A DNA stretch of 64,000 bases from Maritimibacter sp. DP1N21-5. GTDB taxonomy: Bacteria > Pseudomonadota > Alphaproteobacteria > Rhodobacterales > Rhodobacteraceae. Position 1 is the stretch's first letter; every line of letters starts with the position of its first letter. The notes beneath the pieces were generated by a model. It searched no databases and was not told the DNA's origin. It saw nothing but the letters and a program-made list of their open reading frames with translations. This document shows positions 1 to 7,047 of the stretch, in pieces. The translations under genes and the position numbers were made by a program. Location of the stretch: positions 806,001-870,000 of the forward strand of contig NZ_JAHUZF010000006.1 in assembly GCF_019218295.1 (NCBI RefSeq). Reading direction: 5' to 3'.

Positions 1-18
1 CATCAAGGGTTACAGGAC

Positions 19-729
19 ATGAGCACCGAAGTTTCCACGCAGGTCACACCCGCGCTTCACCCGGACAACGTCAAGCACATCGACGGCTACAATGACGAGA
101 CCGCCAAGGTGCTCGGCATGACCGAGACCGCGTTCAGCACCGCCTACAACGGCATCATCAACGTGGCGAACGCGCGCGAAAAAGCCAAGACGAACCCGAC
201 TTGGAACGAAGCGCAGCAAATCATCCATACACAGGAACTGGCCGACAAGGTGATGGACACCATCTCCCGGAGCTTCGACAGCACCCGCGCCAACCTCGTG
301 AAGGGCATCAACTTCCTTGAGGGTGAGTTGAACATGCCACTGACCGAAGCTGCGGCAGGTGCGTTCGGCAAGGAAATCCGTGACCACGTGAAGGGGCTGA
401 ACACCGGCGAGCGGCAGACCTTCATCCAGAAGCACATCGACGCGGGCGACGAACGGGTCGTCAGTGCCATACTCGGCGCGCCCCCGTTCCTGTCGGGCCT
501 CGACGCGGACATGCAAAGCACCCTGACGCGCTTCTGGCACATGAAGCGCCAGCCCGACAAGGCCGCCCGCCTCAAGGTGATGCAGGGTGCCAGGGAACTG
601 ATCGAGACCCGCGCCGGGCTGGTGTTCAAGGAGCTTGAGAAGGCCGTCGGTATGCGCCCCGACAAGGTGCGTCTGTTGCGTCAGGCCAAGACCGAGGCCG
701 AGAAGGCGTTCCTGCTCAAGGACGCCTGA
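19..729 (+). CDS. Module gene 1, element A copy; unknown function
   Basis: A 236-residue, largely hydrophilic and probably helical protein of unknown function. It has no signal peptide or membrane segment. It is homologous to the 248-residue protein at 8804-9550: both share an N-terminal stretch with a Leu/His-Pro motif and the signature AILGAPPFLSGL / AVLGAPPMLSGL near residue 155, followed by a basic helical C-terminus with ELEKAVG / EMERAVG. It is the first gene of a tight five-gene operon. It begins with ATG after the weak ribosome site GGGTTACAGGAC. A virion- or DNA-associated role would be a guess; I recognise no family. Confidence 0.8.
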   Translation: MSTEVSTQVTPALHPDNVKHIDGYNDETAKVLGMTETAFSTAYNGIINVANAREKAKTNPTWNEAQQIIHTQELADKVMDTISRSFDSTRANLVKGINFLEGELNMPLTEAAAGAFGKEIRDHVKGLNTGERQTFIQKHIDAGDERVVSAILGAPPFLSGLDADMQSTLTRFWHMKRQPDKAARLKVMQGARELIETRAGLVFKELEKAVGMRPDKVRLLRQAKTEAEKAFLLKDA

Positions 730-757
730 TCGCACCTGTAACATCAGAGGACAACGC

Positions 758-1192
758 ATGACCGATGCATCTACACTGCCAGAGAAGGCTGGATGGTATC
801 CGGGGATGAAGTCCCCGAACCCGGCTGGCCGCCCTGCGGGCCGCACTCCGATGGCTCAGCTACAGAAGCGGTTGCTTGAGGAAGGCCCCGCTGTGCTGGA
901 CGCGGTGCTTGAGAAGGCAAAGCAGGGCGACCCCGCCAGCGCGGGTCTCGTCCTCAGCCGCATCCTGCCGGTGCTCAAGGCGCAGGGCGAGAAGGTCAAG
1001 TTCCACCTCGACCCGTCGCTGCCGCTGGCCGCTCAGGTGGAGCAGGTGTTGGCCGCCATCGCGTCCGCACAAATTGCCCCTGACGTGGGGCGACAGATTA
1101 TCGAGGCCATCGGCACGCTGGGCAACATCCGCGCGGTGGAAGAACTGGAACAGCGCATCATCACGCTGGAAGCGAAGGAGGTGGGCCGATGA
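758..1192 (+). CDS. Module gene 2, element A copy; DUF5681-like
   Basis: A 144-residue protein with the short N-terminal motif GMKSPNPAGRPAG, which resembles the DUF5681 signature (G-x-S-G-N-P-x-G-R-P) found in phage and mobile-element proteins often encoded near terminase genes. The rest is helical and ends in a predicted coiled coil (EELEQRIITLEAKE). The homologue at 9575-10069 keeps the motif (GMRSPNPSGKP) and the same C-terminus. The start at 758 is chosen for its upstream AGAGGA. Its stop overlaps the next start by 4 bp (ATGA). A small-terminase-like role is possible but is only suggested by the motif. Confidence 0.75.
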   Translation: MTDASTLPEKAGWYPGMKSPNPAGRPAGRTPMAQLQKRLLEEGPAVLDAVLEKAKQGDPASAGLVLSRILPVLKAQGEKVKFHLDPSLPLAAQVEQVLAAIASAQIAPDVGRQIIEAIGTLGNIRAVEELEQRIITLEAKEVGR

Positions 1193-1545
1193 GCTACATC
1201 GAGACCAAACGGAACCAAGTGCATGTCGGCAGGCCGCTGGCGACGGATACGGTTGTGGCCACATTCCTGCACGGCAGCACCGGGCCGCGCCGCCTGCTCT
1301 GCGTCCAGCCGCTCGCCAACTACCAGCGCGCGGTCAACTGGGCGCTGTCGATGGCCGACTACATGGCCGGCCCCATCGAACTGCTACCCTACGAGAGCGA
1401 GGAAGCGCTGCAACACGCGCTGTTCATGTCGGAGGTCCACCACCTCACCTTCGCATCCGACGACCCCGAGGTGAGACTGGAGGCGCGCGAACTGTTCCTG
1501 TCGCTCGCGGACTGGCCGACCATCAGGGAGCGGAGGAAGCAATGA
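1189..1545 (+). CDS. Module gene 3, element A copy; unknown function
   Basis: A 118-residue protein of unknown function. The first about 75 residues are homologous to the 81-residue protein at 10069-10314. The shared core reads QPLANYQRAVNWALSMADYM / QPIANYQKAVAWATSMADQM, preceded by a His-Gly-Ser motif. The element A copy has an extra about 40-residue C-terminal tail that the element B copy lacks. It overlaps the genes on both sides by 4 bp, so translation is probably coupled through the operon. Confidence 0.7.
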   Translation: MSYIETKRNQVHVGRPLATDTVVATFLHGSTGPRRLLCVQPLANYQRAVNWALSMADYMAGPIELLPYESEEALQHALFMSEVHHLTFASDDPEVRLEARELFLSLADWPTIRERRKQ

Positions 1546-1817
1546 GACAACCCGCACCGAGCATTCCATACTCAAACGCACGACCAGTCGAGTATGACCA
1601 CAGTGACGATGGCGACATCACCTATGTCGACGGGAAGGCCTATCGCCGCGAGACCTCGCGCCACGACCTCGACAACACCATCACGCCCGACGAGCAGAAG
1701 GTTCTGCACCTGCGCCGTCTGGAGGAGGCCGAGTTTCGGCAAGCCCACAATGACGCAAACCTCGCTGCCGCGCTGCGCCTCGGTGAAGCGCTGCGCGTGC
1801 TGAAAGGCGAGGACTGA
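1542..1817 (+). CDS. Module gene 4, element A copy; unknown function
   Basis: A 91-residue charged protein of unknown function. It shares with the 98-residue protein at 10311-10607 an N-terminal region with YDHxD, a YxDGKAYRRE / FHAGRYFRDE segment, and a C-terminal helix ending LGEALRVLKGED / LGAALKVLRGEA. The ATG overlaps the preceding stop by 4 bp, and the GGAGGAAG ribosome site lies inside the upstream gene. It is probably cytoplasmic, with no membrane segments. Confidence 0.68.
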   Translation: MRQPAPSIPYSNARPVEYDHSDDGDITYVDGKAYRRETSRHDLDNTITPDEQKVLHLRRLEEAEFRQAHNDANLAAALRLGEALRVLKGED

Positions 1818-1821
1818 CCAC

Positions 1822-2022
1822 ATGTCCAGCGCCCGCACCCTCCTGAATCGCGTCGCTCGGCTGGAATACGCACGAGCACCCAAGCACTCTCGCGTCGCTT
1901 GCGCCTACGGGAGCTTTGAGGCGTTCGCTGAGCAGATGCGGCAGGAGATGGCGGCGGGTGCGCTGGACCGGGACTTCCCGCTTCCGCACCTTGAGCGATG
2001 GGAGCGGGAGGGGTTGTGTTGA
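1822..2022 (+). CDS. Module gene 5, element A copy; small unknown protein
   Basis: A 66-residue protein that starts 4 bp after the stop of module gene 4. It is homologous to the 69-residue protein at 10604-10813: both open with LLxRVxRLE, then have a YGSFEAF / FGSFATF motif, a helix (EMAAGALDRDFP / EIAAGKLAKDFP) and a C-terminal LxxWExxG. The function is unknown. Conservation in two diverged element copies argues that this small frame is a real gene. Confidence 0.65.
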   Translation: MSSARTLLNRVARLEYARAPKHSRVACAYGSFEAFAEQMRQEMAAGALDRDFPLPHLERWEREGLC

Positions 2023-2420
2023 CGGACCCCGATTGGCTGGTGGGCTACCGGGCCAAGCACCCCGCAGCCGCGCCCGCAGCCGCGACAGCGCCGCCCCCAC
2101 AGCCGCAGGCCGCACCGAGCCAAGGCGGTAAGGACGGCGCGGTTGTGACTCGCGCTATAGCGCCAGCACAGACAGCGATCCGTAAAGACATCAGCCCGCA
2201 AGGTTTAAGCGAGCCGGTCTTCAAGGCATGGCCGTTTGACGGCGGCAAGTGCCGCGAGCCCGTTCTCGATCTAGATTACGACCCGCCACGCGTGGTCAGG
2301 AAGGTTGGATGGCGCGTGTGCATGTGCTGCGCCAAGCCGTTCTGGAGTGACGACACAATCCGCCAACGCTTGTGCGGTGAGTGCAAAGCGCCCCCAAGGG
2401 GGCAGAGACGAAACCCATAA
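1998..2420 (+). CDS. Cargo-slot protein with C-terminal zinc-ribbon
   Basis: A protein of up to 140 residues, followed by the operon terminator. The N-terminal half is Pro/Ala-rich and probably disordered. The C-terminus carries four cysteines as CxxC...CxxC (CMCCAKPF, then LCGECK), which suggests a small zinc ribbon. The ATG at 1998 overlaps gene 5 by 25 bp. A TTG at 2019 overlaps its stop as TTGA and has GGGAGGGG at better spacing, so the true start may be there. It has no counterpart in element B, where this slot holds a nuclease-like gene. Confidence 0.6.
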   Translation: MGAGGVVLTDPDWLVGYRAKHPAAAPAAATAPPPQPQAAPSQGGKDGAVVTRAIAPAQTAIRKDISPQGLSEPVFKAWPFDGGKCREPVLDLDYDPPRVVRKVGWRVCMCCAKPFWSDDTIRQRLCGECKAPPRGQRRNP

Positions 2421-2544
2421 CCGTCGCGCGGAGTGGCAGCGACGGTGCGGCCTCGCCAGCCGCCCGAGGCATAGCGGTTCAGTTCCTCGTTAAGCTCAAC
2501 AACCGCAGTCAGGGCGGGGTAACTCCTTTCCCCGTGACCTGTAG

Positions 2545-2579
2545 AGCGGTCCGCGTGCATGTGCAGCGGGCCGCTTTTT
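2545..2579 (+). terminator. Terminator of element A operon
   Basis: Ten-base-pair stem (2545-2554 with 2566-2575, one G-T pair) around an 11-nt loop, followed by five T. A similar hairpin with the same AGCGG...CCGCT outer stem follows the homologous operon in element B (10959-10990). Confidence 0.75.
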
Positions 2580-2689
2580 GCTGAGCGCTATGACTCGTGC
2601 ACAGCGGCTAGCATAGCGCTAGCACGGGCCGCCAATAGCAAAACAGCCCCGTGAGAGGGGCCGCTTAAGTGCTTGCTGTAGCTAGGTAA

Positions 2690-2736
2690 TTTGGCTCCGG
2701 CGGTAGGGATCGAACCTACGACCAATTGATTAACAG
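2690..2736. repeat. Left attachment site (tRNA-Asn 3' fragment)
   Basis: Forty-seven bases identical to 11789-11835. They correspond to the 3' half of tRNA-Asn from the anticodon loop through CCA. There is no 5' half here, so this is a recombination scar and not a second tRNA. It separates element A from element B. It also provides the boundary sequence after which the integrase gene of element B begins. Confidence 0.9.
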
Positions 2737-2775
2737 GAAAGCGTAATTGTGGTTAGTAGTGGTTAGCAGAGGTTT

Positions 2776-2890
2776 GCGTAAGTATACAAAACCCTTTACA
2801 GACAGGTGTTTGAGGCTCGTTTACATCAATTGGACGTTAGCGTAGGTTAACGCAAGTTAGCTGAAAAGTCTTACGCGAGTCTTACGCGAG
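2776..2890. repeat. Candidate integrase arm-type sites, left end
   Basis: The 7-mer CTTACGC occurs at 2870-2876 and 2881-2887 inside an 11-bp direct repeat, and inverted as GCGTAAG at 2776-2782. The same 7-mer occurs twice at the other end of the element with the same 11-bp spacing (11707 and 11718). One helical turn between sites and a position between the core site and int fit arm-type binding sites. The wider 2421-2898 stretch otherwise holds the terminator, the att site and short GGTTAG repeats, with no gene seen. Confidence 0.55.
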
Positions 2891-2898
2891 GTTCAACG

Positions 2899-4215
2899 AT
2901 GCCCAAAATGAAATTCACCAGAACTGCTATTGAGAAGCTGCGTCCCGACCCCGAGCGGGACACGCTGTATTGGGATACCGGTACGCGCGGCCTCGGCCTG
3001 AGGGTAACGAAGGGCGGGGTGTTCAGCTTCATCTGCCAAGGCCGGGTGCGCGGGACCACGAAGGACCGCCGCGTCACCATCGGGAGCTATGGGATTAAGG
3101 GCGGCCTGACATTGGAAGAAGCGCAGGGACGCGCGGATGACTACCGCAAGCTCTTTCAAGACGGTGTTGACCCGAACGACCTGAAGAAGAAGCACGAGGT
3201 TGAGATGGTGACGCTTGGCGCTGTGGCCAAGGAGTATCTGGCCATCGGCAACCTGAAGCCAACCACGGTCAAGTGGATCAACTACTACACCGACCGCGTG
3301 TTCGCAGACTGGAAGGACAAGCCCATCGCGTCGATCAACCGCGACATGGTGAAAGAGCGCCATGCTGAGTTGAAGCGGGGCGGCCTGCACGGCAAGAAGC
3401 CCGCACCATCCACCGCCAACGCCGCGATGGTCGTTTTGCGCACCCTCATCAACTTCGCCATCGAGGACTATACGCTGCCGGACGGCACGCAGTTGATTAC
3501 CACAAACCCGGTGCATGTTCTGAACGGTAAGGGCAAGAATAAGCGGTGGGCACCCGAGGGCGACCGGACTGATCGGTATATCCCGGTGGATCGCCTTGGG
3601 GCGGTCTGGAACATGCTGCAAGAGCTGCGGCAGACAACGACGCATAGCGACACTCTGTCCGCAGTCGATCTGGTGATATTCAGTCTCCTGTGCGGTGGGC
3701 GGAAGAACGAGGGCGCGGGACTGACTTGGGATCGAGTGCATTTCGAGGACGACCCGGCGCGGTGCTACTGGCACCTCAAGGACCGGAAACAGGGCAAGCC
3801 CATTAACCTGCCGATGCCAATGCAGGCGATAGCACTGCTGAAAGAGCGGCGGCGCATGACGAATGGCGACCATGTGTTCCCAAGCCGGGGCAGGAAAGGT
3901 TATGTGACGGACCCTCGCGCGACGATGGAGAAGGTGAGCGAGGTTGCGGGGCTTCACCTTTCACTCCATGACATGCGGCGCACGTTTAGCGAAACCTCAG
4001 TAAAGGCCTGCCGCATCGAGCGGTTTCGCGGTGACCTGTTGATCGGTCATAAGCCCGACCAGCGCGATGTTGGCGCGAATAGCTATTTGGACCTGACCGA
4101 TCTGCGGTGGCTTTACCCCGAGGTCCAGCAGGTTGCGGACTGGATTGAAGAACAGGCGCGCATTGCGGCTGCGAAGGCGGCGAGCGCGAATGTCGTGGAC
4201 ATGCAGCGCGCATAG
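2899..4215 (+). CDS. P4-type tyrosine recombinase (integrase)
   Basis: The 438-residue integrase of element B, which would join the element to tRNA-Asn by site-specific recombination. The N-terminal about 95 residues fit the DUF4102/arm-binding domain of P4-type integrases, then a core-binding domain (about 105-200) and a catalytic domain. Visible catalytic residues are Arg268 (CGGRKNE), His357 and Arg360 (LHDMRR), His384 (IGHK) and Tyr396 (NSYLDL). It starts 160 bp inside the left att site and reads into the element, the usual layout for this family. The length is normal and there is no disruption, so it is probably functional. Confidence 0.93.
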   Translation: MPKMKFTRTAIEKLRPDPERDTLYWDTGTRGLGLRVTKGGVFSFICQGRVRGTTKDRRVTIGSYGIKGGLTLEEAQGRADDYRKLFQDGVDPNDLKKKHEVEMVTLGAVAKEYLAIGNLKPTTVKWINYYTDRVFADWKDKPIASINRDMVKERHAELKRGGLHGKKPAPSTANAAMVVLRTLINFAIEDYTLPDGTQLITTNPVHVLNGKGKNKRWAPEGDRTDRYIPVDRLGAVWNMLQELRQTTTHSDTLSAVDLVIFSLLCGGRKNEGAGLTWDRVHFEDDPARCYWHLKDRKQGKPINLPMPMQAIALLKERRRMTNGDHVFPSRGRKGYVTDPRATMEKVSEVAGLHLSLHDMRRTFSETSVKACRIERFRGDLLIGHKPDQRDVGANSYLDLTDLRWLYPEVQQVADWIEEQARIAAAKAASANVVDMQRA

Positions 4216-4528
4216 TCGCCCCGTATCCCCCGAAAAATGCCGGCAGCAGCCGGGGATCGGGGTTTGCCGGGGGTAGGGTAGCGGCGGTTGCGGCTCGCCC
4301 TGTAGCGCGGCCCCTGCGCAAACGCTGTGTTTCGTATCCATGTGCAAAAAGCGTTTGCCGGGCGCAGGGGGCATAGGTTATCGGTAGTTATACGTGCCGC
4401 ACTGGGGCGCGCCCACGAGGAAAGTTCCAGAGCCAGAACCAAGTGGAGCAAGGGTGAAAGCCCCCCAGGACACAGCTTAAACGCCCAAGACCGCGAAGGA
4501 GCGGCACGGGCAAGCTGGAGTCCTCATT
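4216..4528. other. Intergenic stretch, no gene seen
   Basis: The 313 bp between the integrase and the AlpA-like gene include GC-rich inverted repeats near 4240-4285 that could terminate int. A GGAG ribosome site lies just before 4529. I see no convincing coding frame. Confidence 0.5.
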
Positions 4529-4849
4529 ATGGCCCCACAGGCTCTCAACTACGACCCCGACCAGATGCTGACGACCGAGGAAGCTGCGCCCCTCTGCGGC
4601 TACGCGGAGAGCACCATGAAGCTCAACCGTCACCTTAAACGTGGACCCAAGTTCATCAAGCTCGGAGACGGCAAGAACGCCGCTGTGCGTTACCGTCGCG
4701 GTGACATTGACGCATGGCTGACGGAGCGCACGTTCGCTTCCACCAGTGAATACAGCGCCGTGGCGCGTCATTCGCAGAGCCGTGCGCGCAACGGCATCCC
4801 CGCGCACGCCTCGCATGTCACTCCGCCGTGGCTTCGGCCGACCGTCTGA
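4529..4849 (+). CDS. AlpA-like helix-turn-helix regulator
   Basis: A 106-residue protein whose first about 65 residues fit the AlpA / helix-turn-helix family: LTTEEAAPLCGYAESTMK is the recognition segment, then GPKFIKLG and VRYRRGDIDAWL, the typical wing and C-terminal helix. In P4-like elements and satellites such proteins control integrase expression or excision, and that is the likely role here. It stands between the integrase and the replication gene, as in many satellites. The start has CTGGAG about ten bases upstream. The basic C-terminal 40 residues are not conserved in the family. Confidence 0.8.
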   Translation: MAPQALNYDPDQMLTTEEAAPLCGYAESTMKLNRHLKRGPKFIKLGDGKNAAVRYRRGDIDAWLTERTFASTSEYSAVARHSQSRARNGIPAHASHVTPPWLRPTV

Positions 4850-4860
4850 GGGTGCATACA

Positions 4861-5034
4861 ATGTTCAGCAACCCTAACGGACTCAAGCTGCGGGCGCGTT
4901 TGCGTGCGCCCGCCACGCGAAAAGACATGCGTAAGAACCATCATGAAAAGCGGCCGGATGCTGGGGGCACCCGACCGCTGAAAGGACATTGGACAATGAA
5001 CCCCACCGAGCAGGATAAGGAGCTCATGCAATGA
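4861..5034 (+). CDS. Small ORF upstream of replication gene; unknown
   Basis: A 57-residue basic frame starting at ATG 4861, behind GAGGGTG, and ending with a 4-bp ATGA overlap with the replication gene start at 5031. The overlap and a good AAGGAG inside its 3' end (serving the next gene) suggest it is translated as a coupling leader or small protein. It has no recognisable domain. A non-coding interpretation remains possible. Confidence 0.4.
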   Translation: MFSNPNGLKLRARLRAPATRKDMRKNHHEKRPDAGGTRPLKGHWTMNPTEQDKELMQ

Positions 5035-6641
5035 GTATGGGAAATAACGCCGGTATCGGCAACGACGCCATGCACACGGATGTGCCCGAATACCTGGGGC
5101 CTGTGACGTGGGTGGACGTTTCGAGGATCTACGAACAGGCGGCGCGCATTGGCGAGGCTGACACGGCTGAAACCGAGGACGAGCCTGGGGTTGACCCCAA
5201 CTACCATGCCGACATGCGGCGGATCATGGACAGCCGGGGGCTGTTCTTCATGGACGTTCCTGCACCTCCCGCGCCGGTGAAGCGCCGTCGCGTCACCATG
5301 CCCACGCCCGCGCCGCTGGACTGGCCGCCGGGGTTTGCAGGGGAGCTTGCGCAGTTCATCTACCGCACCGCACCGCGCCCGGTGAAAGAGGTTGCTATTG
5401 TCGCGGCCCTTGGCTTGCTGGCGGGCATCTGTGGCAAGGCATGGCATATCCCGCAGTCAGGCCTGAACCTCTACATTGTGCTCATTGCCCGTAGCGCCGT
5501 GGGTAAGGAGGCGATGCACAGCGGCATCAGCGCCATTATCCGTGCCTGTGCGCGCGAGAACCCGATGTTTCATAAGTTCGTGGACTTCACGGAATACGCA
5601 TCCGGGCCAGCACTGGTGAAGGCCTGTGTGGGCAACCCCTGTTTCGTCAACGTGAGCGGCGAGTTGGGGCGCAAGATCAAGACAATGGCAGACGCTCGGT
5701 CGGACAGCCCGCAACATACCCTGCAAACGCAGCTCACCAACCTTTACCACAAATCCGGGCCTCAGGCGATCGTGGGCGGGCTGGGTTACAGCAACACCGA
5801 CAACAACGTCCAGTCGGTCGCCGGGGTCAGCTACAGCGTCATTGGGGAAACGACGCCGGGGACGTTTCTTGAGTCCCTGACGAAGAACATGACGGAAAAC
5901 GGCTTCGTGTCGCGCTGGCTGGTCGTCGAATACGCGGGCGAGCGCCCGCTGAAAAACGCGCGTGCCAACGTTACTCCCCCGGAGGCTATGCGACGGGCGC
6001 TTAACAACATGGCCACGCAGGCGGACTTGCTGATCGCCAAGGACCAGTCGCAGTTCGTGGAACGGGAGGTTGGGGCGGGCCTTTCGCTCGATCTGTTTAG
6101 CAACTATTGCGACGACCGCATTAACGAGAGCGGCGATGACGAAGCGCGGCGCGCCATGTGGAACCGCGCGCACCTCAAGGCGCTCAGGGTGGCCGCATTG
6201 CTGGCAGTCGCGGACAACTACAATGCGCCGGTGATCCGCCAGCAGCACGCGGACTGGGCAATCAACATTGTCCAGCGCGACATTGTGGCGTTTGCGAAGC
6301 GTCTGGACAGTGGCGACGTGGGCACCGGCGACGAGGCGCGGCAGGACAAGCTGTTCACCATCCTCCGGGAATACCTGACGCTGGAGGTGCCCGCGAGCTA
6401 CAAGGTTCACCCCGAGATGAAGAAGAACGATATTGTGCCGCTGCATTACCTGCAAAAGCGGACCAAGAGGGCCGCAGCTTTCTATGACCACAGGTTCGGT
6501 GCCAACCGTGCCTTGGACGACGCGCTGGGGGCGCTGATCGCGGGCGGATACGTCATGGAGGTGCAGCGCGACAGGGTGGTTGAGGCGTATAGCTACCACG
6601 GCAAGGGGTTTCGCATTCTGCGCCTGCCCGAACCAGACTAA
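5031..6641 (+). CDS. DUF3987-like replication protein (primase/helicase type)
   Basis: A 536-residue protein that resembles the DUF3987 family of ATPase/helicase-like proteins found in phages, plasmids and satellites. A P-loop-like segment is visible at about 150-162 (YIVLIARSAVGKEA), where the usual T/S-G-x-G-K is degenerate as S-A-V-G-K-E. The following 250 residues match the conserved core (SGELGRKI, SVIGETTPGTF, GFVSRWLVVEY). It is followed directly by an iteron-rich region that looks like an origin, which supports a replication-initiation or helicase role. AAGGAG precedes the start. The exact enzymatic activity is inferred. Confidence 0.75.
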   Translation: MSMGNNAGIGNDAMHTDVPEYLGPVTWVDVSRIYEQAARIGEADTAETEDEPGVDPNYHADMRRIMDSRGLFFMDVPAPPAPVKRRRVTMPTPAPLDWPPGFAGELAQFIYRTAPRPVKEVAIVAALGLLAGICGKAWHIPQSGLNLYIVLIARSAVGKEAMHSGISAIIRACARENPMFHKFVDFTEYASGPALVKACVGNPCFVNVSGELGRKIKTMADARSDSPQHTLQTQLTNLYHKSGPQAIVGGLGYSNTDNNVQSVAGVSYSVIGETTPGTFLESLTKNMTENGFVSRWLVVEYAGERPLKNARANVTPPEAMRRALNNMATQADLLIAKDQSQFVEREVGAGLSLDLFSNYCDDRINESGDDEARRAMWNRAHLKALRVAALLAVADNYNAPVIRQQHADWAINIVQRDIVAFAKRLDSGDVGTGDEARQDKLFTILREYLTLEVPASYKVHPEMKKNDIVPLHYLQKRTKRAAAFYDHRFGANRALDDALGALIAGGYVMEVQRDRVVEAYSYHGKGFRILRLPEPD

Positions 6642-7047
6642 TCGGTGAGAGGCACGGCAGATCGGTATGACCACAGTGGCACCGTGTAACGCGCGTAACA
6701 TTCGCCAGTTACACGGTTTTCACCGGCATTTCCCTTCTTTTGCAGGTATTTATACAACATGTGTAACATGTAACTAGTGTAACACGGGGTATCCCATTTA
6801 GCCTTACGCTGGGGAGGGAGGCCCTTACGTAAGGCAGGGTAGCCCCACCCCCCGTAAGGCTTTTGCTCTCTCTAGGGTTACACGTTACACGGTTACACAA
6901 AGGGGCGGCCCGGGCTTTACGCGGCAGCCGGGAGCTGGCCCGCCTTACGCTTTACCAACACTCAAGGGCGGTCTGGACCCAAGCGGCTGGAACTGCATGG
7001 GTCTGGCATGTGGTTATACCGAGCGGCAAGGCGTGCGTAAGACGTTC
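6642..7047. other. Candidate replication origin with two iteron families
   Basis: No gene is seen here. The 7-mer GTTACAC or its complement occurs seven times: 6684-6690, 6708-6714, 6761-6767, 6777-6783, 6877-6883, 6884-6890 and 6892-6898. A second motif, CCTTACG or its complement, occurs at 6802, 6823, 6828 (forming the palindrome CTTACGTAAG), 6853 and 6943. An AT-richer patch with TATACAACATG lies at 6751-6762. The location right after the replication gene fits an element origin. The last about 90 bp lie past the stop of the convergent gene and look featureless. Confidence 0.6.

Larger units (their letters stand above)
1..2736. mobile_element. Right end of integrated element A (satellite-like)
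   Basis: This is the distal part of an integrated element whose left part lies outside the window. It holds a five-gene overlapping operon (19-2022), one cargo gene (to 2420), a terminator and a 47-bp tRNA-Asn fragment (2690-2736) as its right boundary. Its operon is a diverged copy, in the same order, of the operon in the adjacent element B (8804-10813), and the terminators after both operons look alike. Its integrase is not visible here. The element assignment is inferred from this synteny and the boundary repeat. Confidence 0.7.

Noticed and set aside
10..846. A 278-codon open frame on the minus strand
   Set aside because: It is opposite module genes 1 and 2, whose homologues in element B are read from the plus strand. 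The plus frames are supported by conservation.
2690..2736. A second tRNA-Asn gene
   Set aside because: Only the 3' half from the anticodon loop is present; the acceptor 5' strand and D arm are missing, so it is an attachment-site scar.
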